A DNA stretch of 63,325 nt from Deltaproteobacteria bacterium. GTDB taxonomy: Bacteria > Myxococcota > Myxococcia > Myxococcales > 40CM-4-68-19. The stretch is from contig JANYKT010000149.1 of assembly GCA_025358085.1 (NCBI GenBank), forward strand, positions 1 to 63,325, read 5' to 3'. This document shows positions 9,289 to 18,290 of this stretch, one piece after another. The first letter of the stretch is position 1; each line of letters opens with the position of its first letter. The notes below the pieces were generated by a model that searched no databases, was not told the origin of the DNA, and was given only the letters and a program-made list of their open reading frames with translations. Both the position numbers and the translations under genes were made by a program.

Positions 9289-10101
9289 TCAAGCACCCGA
9301 TTTGTCGGCCTCGATTGCTTTCGCCTCATTCCAAAGCCCGTCCATTTCGAGCAGCGTCGACTCGCGCGGCGTGCGGCCTTGCTGCTGCAGCCGGTCCTCG
9401 ATGTGGTGGAACCGCTTCTCGAAGCGGCGCAGCGTGCCGCGCAGCGCCTCCTCGGGATGAACTTTGACGAACCGCCCGAGGTTGGCGAGCGCGAAGAGCA
9501 GGTCGCCCAGCTCGCTCTCAACGCGCTCGCGAGAGCCTCCGCTCGACAGCTCGTGCGAAAGTTCAGCCAGCTCCTCGCGCACTTTGGCCATCACGGCCTC
9601 GGCGTCGGGCCAGTCAAAGCCCACCGCGGATGCCTTCTCCGTCAGCCGCTCGGCTCGCACCAGCGCGGGCAGACCCGGGGGGACGCCGCCGATGGCCGAG
9701 CGCGCTGCCTGTCCTTTCTCCTGGCGCTCCTCCGCCTTGATGCGCTCCCAATTCTTCACCACCTCGCCCGAGCCGCTGACGGTGACATCGGCGAAGACGT
9801 GTGGATGGCGGCGGGTGAGCTTATCCGAGATGGCGTCGCAGACGTCGGCGAAGTCGAACTGTTTCGCCTCGCGGGCGATGCGCGACTGGAAGACGATCTG
9901 GAAGAGCAGGTCGCCCAGCTCCTCGCGATGGTGGACCGCGTCGCCGGACTCGATGGCCTCGATCACCTCGTGCGCTTCTTCAAGGACATAGGGAGTCAAA
10001 CTGCGCAGCGTCTGCTCGCGATCCCAGGGGCAGCCGCCCGGATCGCGCAGCTTGTCCATGATGCCGAGCAGTCGGGAGAGAGCCAGGGATGGGTCGGCCA
10101 T
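9289..10101 (-). CDS. mazG: Nucleoside triphosphate pyrophosphohydrolase MazG
   Basis: 270 residues, the length of two-domain MazG. It hydrolyses (d)NTPs to NMP and pyrophosphate as house-cleaning. The N-terminal signature is GGCPWDREQTLRSLTPYVLE, followed by the metal-binding EExxE...ExxD pattern (LEEAHEVIEAIESGD and REELGDLLFQIVF). A second MazG domain repeats it (REELAELSHELSSG... ESELGDLLFALANLGRFV). It starts at ATG 10101 and is divergent from the TPR/zinc-ribbon membrane gene with a gap of about 75 nt. Confidence 0.95.
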   Translation of the reverse strand: MADPSLALSRLLGIMDKLRDPGGCPWDREQTLRSLTPYVLEEAHEVIEAIESGDAVHHREELGDLLFQIVFQSRIAREAKQFDFADVCDAISDKLTRRHPHVFADVTVSGSGEVVKNWERIKAEERQEKGQAARSAIGGVPPGLPALVRAERLTEKASAVGFDWPDAEAVMAKVREELAELSHELSSGGSRERVESELGDLLFALANLGRFVKVHPEEALRGTLRRFEKRFHHIEDRLQQQGRTPRESTLLEMDGLWNEAKAIEADKSGA

Positions 10102-10176
10102 GGCGCCGCATGTACTCCACCGTGGGGGGAAAATCGAGCGACGTTTCCTTGCTGGTATGAGAGGCGCGAGGCTAGG

Positions 10177-12201
10177 ATGCCGCCCTCACCGGGGAGGCAT
10201 TTTTTGCGGTCCAGCAGTGCGCGATGGTTGCATATCGGCATGGCCGTGGCCGCGCTTTGTGCCTCTCCTCAAGCGTTCGCGCAGCCCGCCGAACCGCCCG
10301 CGCCCGCCGCTGTCCCGGCTGCGCAAACGCCCGTGCTGGCCAGCGCCCCGCTCGCGCAGGGGAACCGCGGCATCCTCCTGCCCCTGGAAAAATCGACCGA
10401 CATCCAGGCCCACTGGAACCAGCGGCGTGACTACCTCCGCGACCGCGACGAGCGCCGCGCCGACGACGAGGAGCAGCATGTCCGCCAGTTGAAGGACGAC
10501 CTTGCGATCGAGAATTTGTTCAGCATCGCCGCTGCGCTGGTGCGCGAGAGCCACGAGGCGCTTGCAGCCGGTGCCCCCGCGCTCGCGCTCAAGCGGTGCC
10601 GTCTCGCCGTCGAACTCGCGGCCGGGCTACCCGAGGCGCACAGCTGCCTGGCGCGGACATTGCTCGCCGACAACCCCTCTGCCCTCAAGCCGGCCCTCCT
10701 CGAAGCCTTTGCCGCCGTGCGCGCCTCGCTCGCTGATCCGCGCACGTCGCGGGCGCTGTTCGTCAATGCAGGCGGGGTGCTCTTCGCAGGCGTGCTGGTA
10801 GCGGGCCTCGCCTTCGTGCTGCTCCTGCTTGCTCGCTACGCCCAGCTCTACGTTCACGACGTTCATCACCTGTTCCCGGCAGGTGCGCGGCGCTGGCAGA
10901 CGAGTCTCCTGGCCGCGGTGCTGGTGCTCCTTCCTCTGCTGCTGCAGGCGGGCTGGGTGCCGCTGCTCTTCACTTCGCTCTTTGCTTGCGCGCTCTACGC
11001 GAGCACGGTCGAAGTGGGCATCTCCTGCGCGCTCCTCATCCTGCTCGCGCTCGTGCCGCTCGCAGCCGAGGGACTGGGAAAAGTGGCGGCGTTCGGCGGT
11101 CCCGCGGTCGACGTCTGGCTCATCGAGCACGGGGAGGGCTCCTCCTCTGAGCTCACGCGGCTGCAGCGCGCAGCGGAAGGCACGCCGCCGCTCGCGGTGC
11201 CCTTTGCGCTGGCCCGCAAGGCCAAGCGTGACGGCGATCTCCCCGCCGCCGAAAAGCTCTACAACCAGGCGCTGCAGACCAGCGGCGCCAGCTCGCTGGG
11301 CCTTGCGGCAACGCACAACAATCTCGGCAACGTCTACCTGCTCGAAGGCGATGCACAGAGGGCGCAGACGCAATACCAGCAGGCGTCGGAGCTGCAGGAA
11401 GGCCTCGCTGCGCCTCATTTCAATTTGAGCCGCGCGCTCGGGCTTGGCGGCGTCGAGACGCTGGAAAAGGTGCAGTCCGAGCAGGCGCGCGCACTCGAGC
11501 TGGATCGCAACGGCATCGATCAGTTCACCGGCAACCAGCTCGCCGCCAACAAGAAGTCGAACAAGTTTGTCATTGATGTGCCGCTCGACGACGTCATGCT
11601 CGATCCGTTGCTCGAGTCCGAGGCGCGCATCGCCGAGCCAGTGGGCGATGAAGCGCGTGCGCAGCTGGCGGAGCCGCTTCCGGCGGAGGCCGCCTCCGCG
11701 CTTCCTCTGGTCGCGGGGGCCGTCGTCATCGGGCTGCATCTCGCCCGTGGCAAGCTGCGCCCGAGCGGCCGCTGCGAGCGTTGCGGCCGCGAGGTCTGCA
11801 AGCGCTGCGATCCCGACGCGCGGCCCAGCGAATCGCTCTGCGCGCAGTGCGTGAACGTCTTCATCCGCCGCACCGGCGTCGACCCGGCCGAGCGCATCCG
11901 CAAGGAGTTCGCGGTGCAGGCCTATCACCGCCGTCGCGCCGCGGTGGTGCGCGCGCTGGGCGTGCTCTCGGGTGCCGGCCATGTGCTGATGGGCTACCCG
12001 GTGCGCGGCATCCTCTTCCTCCTCGCCACCGGCACGCTGGTCGCGAGCCTGTTTCTCTGGCGCGGACTCGTGCACGATCCGGTGGCGGTGCGCGCGAGCG
12101 TGTCCCTCTTCCGGGTCGGCGTCACCGTCGCCTGCTTCGTCGCCGTCTACGCCATCTGCCTGCGTGACCTGGTGAACCAGCAGCGGTCCGAAGGAGCTTG
12201 A
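10177..12201 (+). CDS. TPR and double-CxxC membrane protein
   Basis: About 674 residues from ATG 10177. The frame is open further upstream into the mazG antisense strand, but that part is not protein-like. A signal or anchor (IGMAVAALCASPQAFAQ) is followed by helical TPR-like repeats (SHEALAAGAPALALKRCRLA) and a hydrophobic block of several membrane spans (near 10,780-11,080). A soluble TPR region follows (THNNLGNVYLLEGDAQRAQT), then a zinc-ribbon-like pair of motifs (CERCGREVCKRC and CAQC), and two or three C-terminal TM helices. I do not recognise a named family. It is separated from the DUF4388 gene by 3 nt, so both are probably in one operon. Confidence 0.82.
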   Translation: MPPSPGRHFLRSSSARWLHIGMAVAALCASPQAFAQPAEPPAPAAVPAAQTPVLASAPLAQGNRGILLPLEKSTDIQAHWNQRRDYLRDRDERRADDEEQHVRQLKDDLAIENLFSIAAALVRESHEALAAGAPALALKRCRLAVELAAGLPEAHSCLARTLLADNPSALKPALLEAFAAVRASLADPRTSRALFVNAGGVLFAGVLVAGLAFVLLLLARYAQLYVHDVHHLFPAGARRWQTSLLAAVLVLLPLLLQAGWVPLLFTSLFACALYASTVEVGISCALLILLALVPLAAEGLGKVAAFGGPAVDVWLIEHGEGSSSELTRLQRAAEGTPPLAVPFALARKAKRDGDLPAAEKLYNQALQTSGASSLGLAATHNNLGNVYLLEGDAQRAQTQYQQASELQEGLAAPHFNLSRALGLGGVETLEKVQSEQARALELDRNGIDQFTGNQLAANKKSNKFVIDVPLDDVMLDPLLESEARIAEPVGDEARAQLAEPLPAEAASALPLVAGAVVIGLHLARGKLRPSGRCERCGREVCKRCDPDARPSESLCAQCVNVFIRRTGVDPAERIRKEFAVQAYHRRRAAVVRALGVLSGAGHVLMGYPVRGILFLLATGTLVASLFLWRGLVHDPVAVRASVSLFRVGVTVACFVAVYAICLRDLVNQQRSEGA

Positions 12202-12204
12202 GCA

Positions 12205-13362
12205 ATGGCTCTCTCGGGAACGCTGAAGGACTTCGGCATCGCCGACATCCTCCAGCTCATCGGTCACCAGACCAAGACGGGCCGGCTGGTGCTCAAGACC
12301 GGCAACGACGAGGTCGAGGTCTCCTTCATCGAAGGCAATGTCGTCTTCGCGACCGACAAGGCGCGCAAGCAGGCAAACCTGCTGGGCAGCCTGTTGCTCC
12401 GTGCGGAGATGCTCTCGAACGAACAGCTCGAGGAGGCGCTGGCGATGCAGCAGCGCACGCTCAAGCGGCTGGGCGATCTGCTCATCGAGCTTTCGATCGT
12501 CACCGCGCAGCAGCTCGCCCAGATGATGCGGCTGCAGACCACCGAGACGCTCTACAAGCTTTTCGCCTGGAAGACCGGAACCTACGAGTTCGAGCAGGAA
12601 GACATCGACGCGGCCAAGGGAAGCTTCGAGCCCATTCGTGCCGAGAGCATCTTGCTCGAAGGCTTCCGGCGCATGGACGAGTGGCCGGGGCTGCGCAAGA
12701 AGTTGCCCTGGGTGGACGCGACCTTCGAAAAGCTGAAGGAGCTGGACACCCGCGACCTGCCCTCGATCGACGAGGGAGGGCTGCGGGACGATGCGGCCGA
12801 GGCCGATCGCGACGGCAAACCGAACGAGCGGCACAAGCTCATCTACCGGCTTGCGGTCGGCGGCAAGGACATGTCGCGCGTGGTCGACGCCTCCCGCATC
12901 GGCGAGTTCGAGGCGCTCAAAGTCCTCAACGATCTGATCGAATGGGGCTATCTCAAGGCAGTGCCGCCGCCGCACGGCTCGGCGGCGATCACCAAGTCTC
13001 TCGCCAAGGGCGGGCGCGAGCTGGCGCGCAGCGGGGCCATCGTGCGCATGAGCATTTCGCTGGCCTTCTTCCTGGCGACGCTATTCGTGGTGCGCTGGAT
13101 TGCGCCGGCGCTGGGCTCGGCCCGCAGCGAAAAACCGGCCCGCAAAGGCGCGGTCGCGCGGCTCCTCTCGCACGATCAGCTGGTGCGGCTGGAGAGCGCG
13201 CTGGAGCTTTACCGAACCGAGCACGGGGACTACCCGCCGGCGCTGCGCCATCTGGTCGAGGGCCAGCTGGTCACCGAGCAGGACCTCCGCTATCCGTTCC
13301 GCGAGTCCTATTATTACCGCCGCACGCCTCAAGGATTTGTCTTGCTGCCTCCGCTTGATTAG
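12205..13362 (+). CDS. DUF4388 protein with TM helix and pseudopilin-like tail
   Basis: 385 residues. The N-terminus (MALSGTLKDFGIADILQLIG, then KTGRLVLKTG) is a DUF4388 domain, a module common in myxobacterial regulators and gliding-related proteins. A long central region has helical repeats (LLRAEMLSNEQLEEALAMQQ). A single TM helix follows near residues 275-297 (MSISLAFFLATLFVVRWIA). The last about 65 residues (LVRLESALELYRTEHGDYPP ... RYPFRESYYYRRTPQGF) resemble the C-terminal domain of GspG-type pseudopilins, which is unusual in this context. Function is unknown; a membrane-linked signalling or secretion accessory role is possible. Confidence 0.85.
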   Translation: MALSGTLKDFGIADILQLIGHQTKTGRLVLKTGNDEVEVSFIEGNVVFATDKARKQANLLGSLLLRAEMLSNEQLEEALAMQQRTLKRLGDLLIELSIVTAQQLAQMMRLQTTETLYKLFAWKTGTYEFEQEDIDAAKGSFEPIRAESILLEGFRRMDEWPGLRKKLPWVDATFEKLKELDTRDLPSIDEGGLRDDAAEADRDGKPNERHKLIYRLAVGGKDMSRVVDASRIGEFEALKVLNDLIEWGYLKAVPPPHGSAAITKSLAKGGRELARSGAIVRMSISLAFFLATLFVVRWIAPALGSARSEKPARKGAVARLLSHDQLVRLESALELYRTEHGDYPPALRHLVEGQLVTEQDLRYPFRESYYYRRTPQGFVLLPPLD

Positions 13363-13421
13363 ATCTGGCTCCCAGACTCGACGGCCCCGCTTTGGGTTCG
13401 CTGCGGTCTGCACGAGGCTAG

Positions 13422-14441
13422 ATGGCCGATTCTTCTGCGCGGTTGGAGCTCCCGGACAACGAAGGCGCGCGAGCGCTGGCCGGCGGACGAGGCGAGAACC
13501 TCAAGCTCATCGAGCGTCGGCTCGGCGTGCAGATTGGGCAGCGCGGCAACGTGCTGCTGATCTCGGGAACGGCTGAAAAAGTCGCGCTCGCCGAAAACCT
13601 GCTCGTGCAGTTGCAGGACTTGATTCAGCGCAAGTATCCGCTCGGCCTCGAGGACGTCGAGCAGGCGAGCAAGGTGATGCTCTCGGACCCGCACGCCCAG
13701 CTGCGCGACATCTTTCTCGACACGATCTTTGTCAACAACAGCAACCATCCGGTGACGCCGAAAGGCTTCGCGCAGAAAGCCTATATCGACGCCATCCGCA
13801 AGCACGACATCGTTTTCGGCAGCGGCCCGGCCGGGACCGGCAAGACCTACCTCGCCATGGCCATGGCGGTCGCGGCCCTGGTCGAGCGCAAGGTCAAGCG
13901 CATCGTGCTCTGCCGCCCCGCGGTCGAGGCCGGCGAGAAGCTCGGGTTCCTGCCCGGCGATCTGGCGGAGAAGGTGTCGCCGTACCTGCGGCCGCTCTAC
14001 GACGCGCTCCACGACTTGATGGACCTCGACCGCGCGGGCGATCTCATCGAGCGCGGCACGGTCGAGGTGGCTCCGCTCGCCTTCATGCGCGGCCGCACCT
14101 TGAACGACGCCTTCGTCATCCTCGACGAAGCGCAGAACACCACCAGCGAGCAGATGAAGATGTTCCTCACCCGGCTAGGCTTCGGTTCGAAGGCAGTGAT
14201 CACCGGCGACGCCACCCAGATCGACCTGCCGAGCGGGAAGGTCTCCGGCATGAACGAGGCGCGTCAGATCCTGCACGGTGTCGAGGGCATCCGATTCTGT
14301 GAGTTTACCGACAAGGACGTCGTCCGGCACCCGCTCGTCCAGGAGGTGGTGCGCGCGTATGAGGCCGCGCAGGCGCGCAAGGACGCGGCAGAGGCGGCGC
14401 GCAGGGCCATCCCCCACGGGGAAAGAATGGAGAAGGTCTAG
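13422..14441 (+). CDS. phoH: PhoH-like ATPase (YbeZ type)
   Basis: 339 residues. The N-terminal KH-like domain (ARALAGGRGENLKLIERRLG) is followed by a RecA-like PhoH core with Walker A GPAGTGKTYLAM near residues 133-144, Walker B FVILDEAQN near 233-241, and SKAVITGDATQIDLPSG. PhoH proteins are ribosome- or RNA-associated ATPases that usually sit beside ybeY and, in many lineages, a 7TM-HD protein. Here the thioredoxin gene starts at the base after its stop, and the 7TM-HD gene follows. No ybeY is seen nearby. Confidence 0.95.
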   Translation: MADSSARLELPDNEGARALAGGRGENLKLIERRLGVQIGQRGNVLLISGTAEKVALAENLLVQLQDLIQRKYPLGLEDVEQASKVMLSDPHAQLRDIFLDTIFVNNSNHPVTPKGFAQKAYIDAIRKHDIVFGSGPAGTGKTYLAMAMAVAALVERKVKRIVLCRPAVEAGEKLGFLPGDLAEKVSPYLRPLYDALHDLMDLDRAGDLIERGTVEVAPLAFMRGRTLNDAFVILDEAQNTTSEQMKMFLTRLGFGSKAVITGDATQIDLPSGKVSGMNEARQILHGVEGIRFCEFTDKDVVRHPLVQEVVRAYEAAQARKDAAEAARRAIPHGERMEKV

Positions 14442-15743
14442 GTGCTGCTCGCGCTCGGCATTGCAGTCCTGAACGCGACCGCCACCGCGGGTTCGCTCCA
14501 CATCATCGAGGACGACTACCCGGCGGCGCTGGCCCAGGCGAAACAGCAGCACAAACCGCTCTTCATCGACTTCGGCGCCAGCTGGTGCCACACCTGTTTG
14601 TCGATGCAGCGCACGGTGATGCGCGACCCGGGCTTGCGGCCGGTGGCGAGCAAAGTGGTGTGGCTCGGCATCGACACCGAGGCCGAGCGAAACAAGGCGC
14701 TCATCGACAAGTTCCCGCTCGACGTCTGGCCGACGTTCCTGATCCTCAACCCGGCCGACGAGACCGTGATCGCTCGCTGGCTGGGCGCGGCGAGCGTGAG
14801 CGATTTCCGCGACTTCGTGAGGCACGGCGCCGAGGCATATGAGGCCCGGCGCAAGCCACCGAGTCCGGCCGCCGCGGCGCAGCGTCTGGGCGACGAGGCG
14901 CGGCTGCGGGGCGATCTGCCCGCGTCCGCCGCGGCCTACGCGCGAGCTCTCGAACTGTCGAAGCCCGGCGACGGGCAGCGGCCGCCCCGGCTCGCGCTTT
15001 ATGCCAATGCGCTTCGCAAGCTGCACACGCCCGAGTCAGCGCGGACCTGCGTCAAGCTCGCGCTCGACGAAATTGACCAGACCGGCGACAGCGCCATCGT
15101 CACTGACTTCATCAGCTTCGCAAGCAGTTGCGCGGCCGGGCTGCCGAAGAGCGATCCGGAGGTGGTGCGGCTGCGGGTCAACTCCATCCAGCGGCTCTCC
15201 GTGCTGCTCGCGCGTTCGGACGCGCCGCTGTCAGCCGACGATCGCAGCGACGGCTACGCCACCATGATCGAACTGCTCGATGAGACCGGGCGGCACGGCG
15301 ACGCGCTCACCTTCGCGCGCAAGCGCATCGCGGTGCTCGAGGAGGCGGCGGCGAAGGCGTCCGACCCGACCCAGGCCTCCACCTACGACCCGCACCGGAC
15401 CGAGACCTATCTCTATCTGCAGGAGCCGGAAAAGGCCGAGAAGCTGCTCGCCACGCGGGAGAAAGAAATGCCTGCCGACTACAACCCGCCGGCGCGGCTG
15501 GCGCGCGTTCTGCTCGAAGAGCACCGGCTGCCGGAAGCTGAAGCGGCCGTCGACCGCGCGCTCTCGAAGATGACCCGCGGCAAGCGGCGCGTCGGCATTC
15601 TCGACTTGAAGGCGCGCATCCTCGCGGCAGCAGACAAACCCACGCAGTCGGTCGTGCGCGAGGAACTCGAGGTCATCCGCTCCCTGCCGAACTTCCAGCG
15701 CGACCCGGAGACCGAAGCAAAGCTTCAAGCCCAACCCAAATGA
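14442..15743 (+). CDS. Exported thioredoxin-fold protein with C-terminal TPR-like region
   Basis: 433 residues from GTG 14442, directly after the phoH stop. A short signal (LLALGIAVLNATATAGS) is followed by a thioredoxin domain with KPLFIDFGASWCHTCLSMQR, so the active site is CHTC, and the cis-Pro region VWPTFLIL. This is the DsbD-gamma / thioredoxin_7 type expected in the periplasm. The remaining two thirds is helical with TPR-like repeats (LARVLLEEHRLPEAEAAVDR). It probably acts as a thiol-disulfide reductase or chaperone. Its link to PhoH is positional only. Confidence 0.88.
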   Translation: MLLALGIAVLNATATAGSLHIIEDDYPAALAQAKQQHKPLFIDFGASWCHTCLSMQRTVMRDPGLRPVASKVVWLGIDTEAERNKALIDKFPLDVWPTFLILNPADETVIARWLGAASVSDFRDFVRHGAEAYEARRKPPSPAAAAQRLGDEARLRGDLPASAAAYARALELSKPGDGQRPPRLALYANALRKLHTPESARTCVKLALDEIDQTGDSAIVTDFISFASSCAAGLPKSDPEVVRLRVNSIQRLSVLLARSDAPLSADDRSDGYATMIELLDETGRHGDALTFARKRIAVLEEAAAKASDPTQASTYDPHRTETYLYLQEPEKAEKLLATREKEMPADYNPPARLARVLLEEHRLPEAEAAVDRALSKMTRGKRRVGILDLKARILAAADKPTQSVVREELEVIRSLPNFQRDPETEAKLQAQPK

Positions 15744-15745
15744 AA

Positions 15746-15812
15746 ATGGGGACAGCATACGCAACTCGTGCCAACCTCCGGCTTGGCATGGAGTTGCGTA
15801 TGGTGTCCCCAT
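15746..15812. repeat. Near-perfect 67-nt palindrome (REP-like)
   Basis: The arms are 15746-15766 (ATGGGGACAGCATACGCAAC and one more base) and 15792-15812. They are reverse complements over 21 nt with one mismatch. An inner hairpin TGCCAA (15769-15774) / TTGGCA (15783-15788) continues the fold. The element fills almost the whole gap between the thioredoxin stop (15741-15743) and the annotated 7TM-HD start (15811). It shares GGGGACACCAT with the palindrome at 8488. No REP-associated transposase gene lies in the window. Confidence 0.93.
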
Positions 15813-18282
15813 GAGTGCCCCCGTTTCGCAGCCTGCGCAGGCTGGGCTAGGACGCTTCCTCGAACAGCGCCCGGTGCGCCGGGTGTTGGGCGTCTTGCTG
15901 CTCGCAGCGGTCGCAGTGAGCGCTGCGTTCCTGCTCACTCCTTCGCGCTTCACGCCATCCATTCCCGGCGACGAGGCGCTCGGCACCATCTTCGCAGGTA
16001 CGCTCAAGGCGAACCGCAACTACGACATTCTCGACCCCGAGACCACCGCAGCCAAGCGCGACGAGGCGGCGCGCTCGGGGTGGCCGGTCTACGACTTCGA
16101 CAGCAGCGCGGTGGGAGTGCTGCAGCACCGCATTGCGCAGGCCTTTGCGGAAGGGCGCGCGGCCGTCGAAGAGTGGAAGCGCGACAATCCCGGCAAGGCC
16201 GCGCGAGTGGCTGGGGCCGAGCTGGATCGCATCCGCCAGGGTACGGTGCACAAGCGTTCTCCGGCCGAGGAGGGTGAGCTGCTCAAGTTCCTGCTCGACC
16301 GCCGCGACGAGTTCTGGAAGACCCTGCAAGCCGTCGTGGACGACGACGACTACCTGGAGCTGGCGCGCACGGGCTTCGACCCGGCGGTGGAGCGCGCGGC
16401 GGTGCGGCTCGCCGGGCTCTCCTCGGCTGGATTCACCGTGGCCGAGCGCGAGCTGCTGGCGGTCGATCGCGAGCGCGGAATCGTGGTTCGTACGCTTCCT
16501 GCGCGGCAGACCGGGGAGGGAGCCTGGATCGCCTCGCCGCCCGAAAAACCCGTGCGGGACATCGACCGGATCCGCGACCTGGCACAAGCGCGGGGCGAGG
16601 TCGAGCGCATCGCCGCCGAGCAGCTGGGCGATCTGGCTGCGCCCACCCGTCACGCGACAGCCCAGGTGGTGCGTCGCGCCCTGCAGCCGAACCTCTCCTA
16701 CGATGACGGCGAGACGCGGCGGCGCGAGGAGCAGAACCGCGCGCAGGTGAAGGACGTGATCCTCCAGATCAAGCGCGGCGAGAAGATCATCGGCGACGGC
16801 GAGCAGGTCACCAAGGCTCACCTGCTCATCTTCGGCGCGCTGCGGGCCGCGGGCCGCGTCGACAACGCCGAGCAGGTGCGCTGGGGCGGCGGGCTCTTCG
16901 CGGCGCTGGTCTGCGCGGCACTATTCTTTTTCGGCCGGCGCAACGTGCGCAAATTCCGGCTGCGCGGGCGCGATGCGGTGCTGCTCGCAACGCTGCTCAT
17001 CGGCCAGCTCCTGCTGGTGCGCGGGTCGCTGTGGGGCGCCGAGGCGCTGCACGACCTCCTCCGCGAACACCTGCCGGGTCGGACGGCGGCGCTGCTGGCC
17101 GAGGCGCTGCCGGCCGCGGTGCCTTTCGCGCTCGGCTCGCTCCTGGTCCGCTTCCTCCTCTACAGCGAGGCGGCGCTGCTCTGGACAGCCGCGTTCGCGC
17201 CGCTCTGCGGACTCCTCGCTGGCGGCGCGCTGCAGCCCGCGGTAATGGCGCTCGTCGGCGGTGTGGTCGCAGCCGACCGCATCGGCCACGCCGGCAGCCG
17301 CTCCGCCGTATTTCGCGCCGGCCTCTGGACCGGCGCCGCCAATGCCATCGTGCTGGGCGCGTGGGCGCTCTTCCAGGGCCGCTTTTTTTCACTCGACGCG
17401 CTCTTCACCGTGGGCTCCGGCTTGCTGGGCGGCGCTCTCATCGTTCCGGTGCTCGCCTTCGCGCTGGCGCCGCTGCTGGAACTCTGTTTCGGCTACGTCA
17501 CCGACATCCGGCTGCTCCAGCTCGCGAGCTTCAACCACCCGGTCCTGAAAGACCTCATCGTCCAGGCGCCCGGGACCTACCACCACAGCATCGTCATCGG
17601 CCGGCTGGTCGAGGCCGCGGCGCGCGAGATCGGCGCAAACCCGCTACTGTCGCGGGTCGGCGCCTACTATCACGACATCGGCAAGGGCAAGAATCCGCTC
17701 TACTTCGGCGAGAACCAGAGAGGGCAGAATCGCCACGACGCGCTGACGCCATTGATGAGCGCGCTCTTGATCAAGCGCCACGTCAGCGAAGGCATGGAGC
17801 TGGCCGCGCAGGCGAAGCTCCCGCGGCAGGTGATCGACTTCATCCCCCAGCACCACGGCACCCGCGTGATCGGCTACTTCCACCACCGCGCGCGCGAGGA
17901 CGCCGAGCGCGCGGGCCAGCCACCTCCAGCCGAGGCGGAGTTCCACTACCCGGGCCCGAAGCCGCAGACTCGCGAAGCGGCGCTGGTGATGATCGCCGAT
18001 ATGGTAGTCGCGACCTCGCGCAACCTCGCCACGGTCACGCCCGGGAGCCTGCGCGCGCTGATCGATGGCGCCATCCAGGCGGTGGTCGCCGAGGGCCAGC
18101 TTGATGAGTGCGAAATCACCCTGCGCGATCTGGAGCGCACCGCCCGCAGCTTCGTTGCCTCGCTGGAAGCGCTCTACGCGCGCGCCGACCAGCCACCGGG
18201 GCCGTCCGGGCCTGTCGCCGCCGCGCGGCCCGCGGTGCTGCGGGTGATCGACGCGGCCGAACTCAAGCGGGCGTCGGAGTAG
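15811..18282 (+). CDS. 7TM receptor with HD hydrolase domain (PgpH/YqfF-like c-di-AMP phosphodiesterase family)
   Basis: 823 residues. A TM helix near residues 28-45 leads into a large extracytoplasmic 7TMR-HDED-type domain, then about seven TM helices (residues about 350-560), then a cytoplasmic HD domain. HD motifs are visible: TYHHSIVIGRLVEAAAREIG, AYYHDIGKGKNP (His621-Asp622), DFIPQHHGT and EAALVMIADMVV. Characterised relatives degrade cyclic di-AMP. The position after phoH is typical. The ATG 15811 lies in the right arm of a palindrome and has no Shine-Dalgarno sequence, so initiation is uncertain. No diadenylate cyclase is in the window. Confidence 0.92.
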   Translation: MSAPVSQPAQAGLGRFLEQRPVRRVLGVLLLAAVAVSAAFLLTPSRFTPSIPGDEALGTIFAGTLKANRNYDILDPETTAAKRDEAARSGWPVYDFDSSAVGVLQHRIAQAFAEGRAAVEEWKRDNPGKAARVAGAELDRIRQGTVHKRSPAEEGELLKFLLDRRDEFWKTLQAVVDDDDYLELARTGFDPAVERAAVRLAGLSSAGFTVAERELLAVDRERGIVVRTLPARQTGEGAWIASPPEKPVRDIDRIRDLAQARGEVERIAAEQLGDLAAPTRHATAQVVRRALQPNLSYDDGETRRREEQNRAQVKDVILQIKRGEKIIGDGEQVTKAHLLIFGALRAAGRVDNAEQVRWGGGLFAALVCAALFFFGRRNVRKFRLRGRDAVLLATLLIGQLLLVRGSLWGAEALHDLLREHLPGRTAALLAEALPAAVPFALGSLLVRFLLYSEAALLWTAAFAPLCGLLAGGALQPAVMALVGGVVAADRIGHAGSRSAVFRAGLWTGAANAIVLGAWALFQGRFFSLDALFTVGSGLLGGALIVPVLAFALAPLLELCFGYVTDIRLLQLASFNHPVLKDLIVQAPGTYHHSIVIGRLVEAAAREIGANPLLSRVGAYYHDIGKGKNPLYFGENQRGQNRHDALTPLMSALLIKRHVSEGMELAAQAKLPRQVIDFIPQHHGTRVIGYFHHRAREDAERAGQPPPAEAEFHYPGPKPQTREAALVMIADMVVATSRNLATVTPGSLRALIDGAIQAVVAEGQLDECEITLRDLERTARSFVASLEALYARADQPPGPSGPVAAARPAVLRVIDAAELKRASE

Positions 18283-18290
18283 GGTGCCGT

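Noticed and set aside
10627-12975. 782-residue minus-strand open frame
   Set aside because: It spans the antisense of two supported plus-strand genes and has no domain-like segments.
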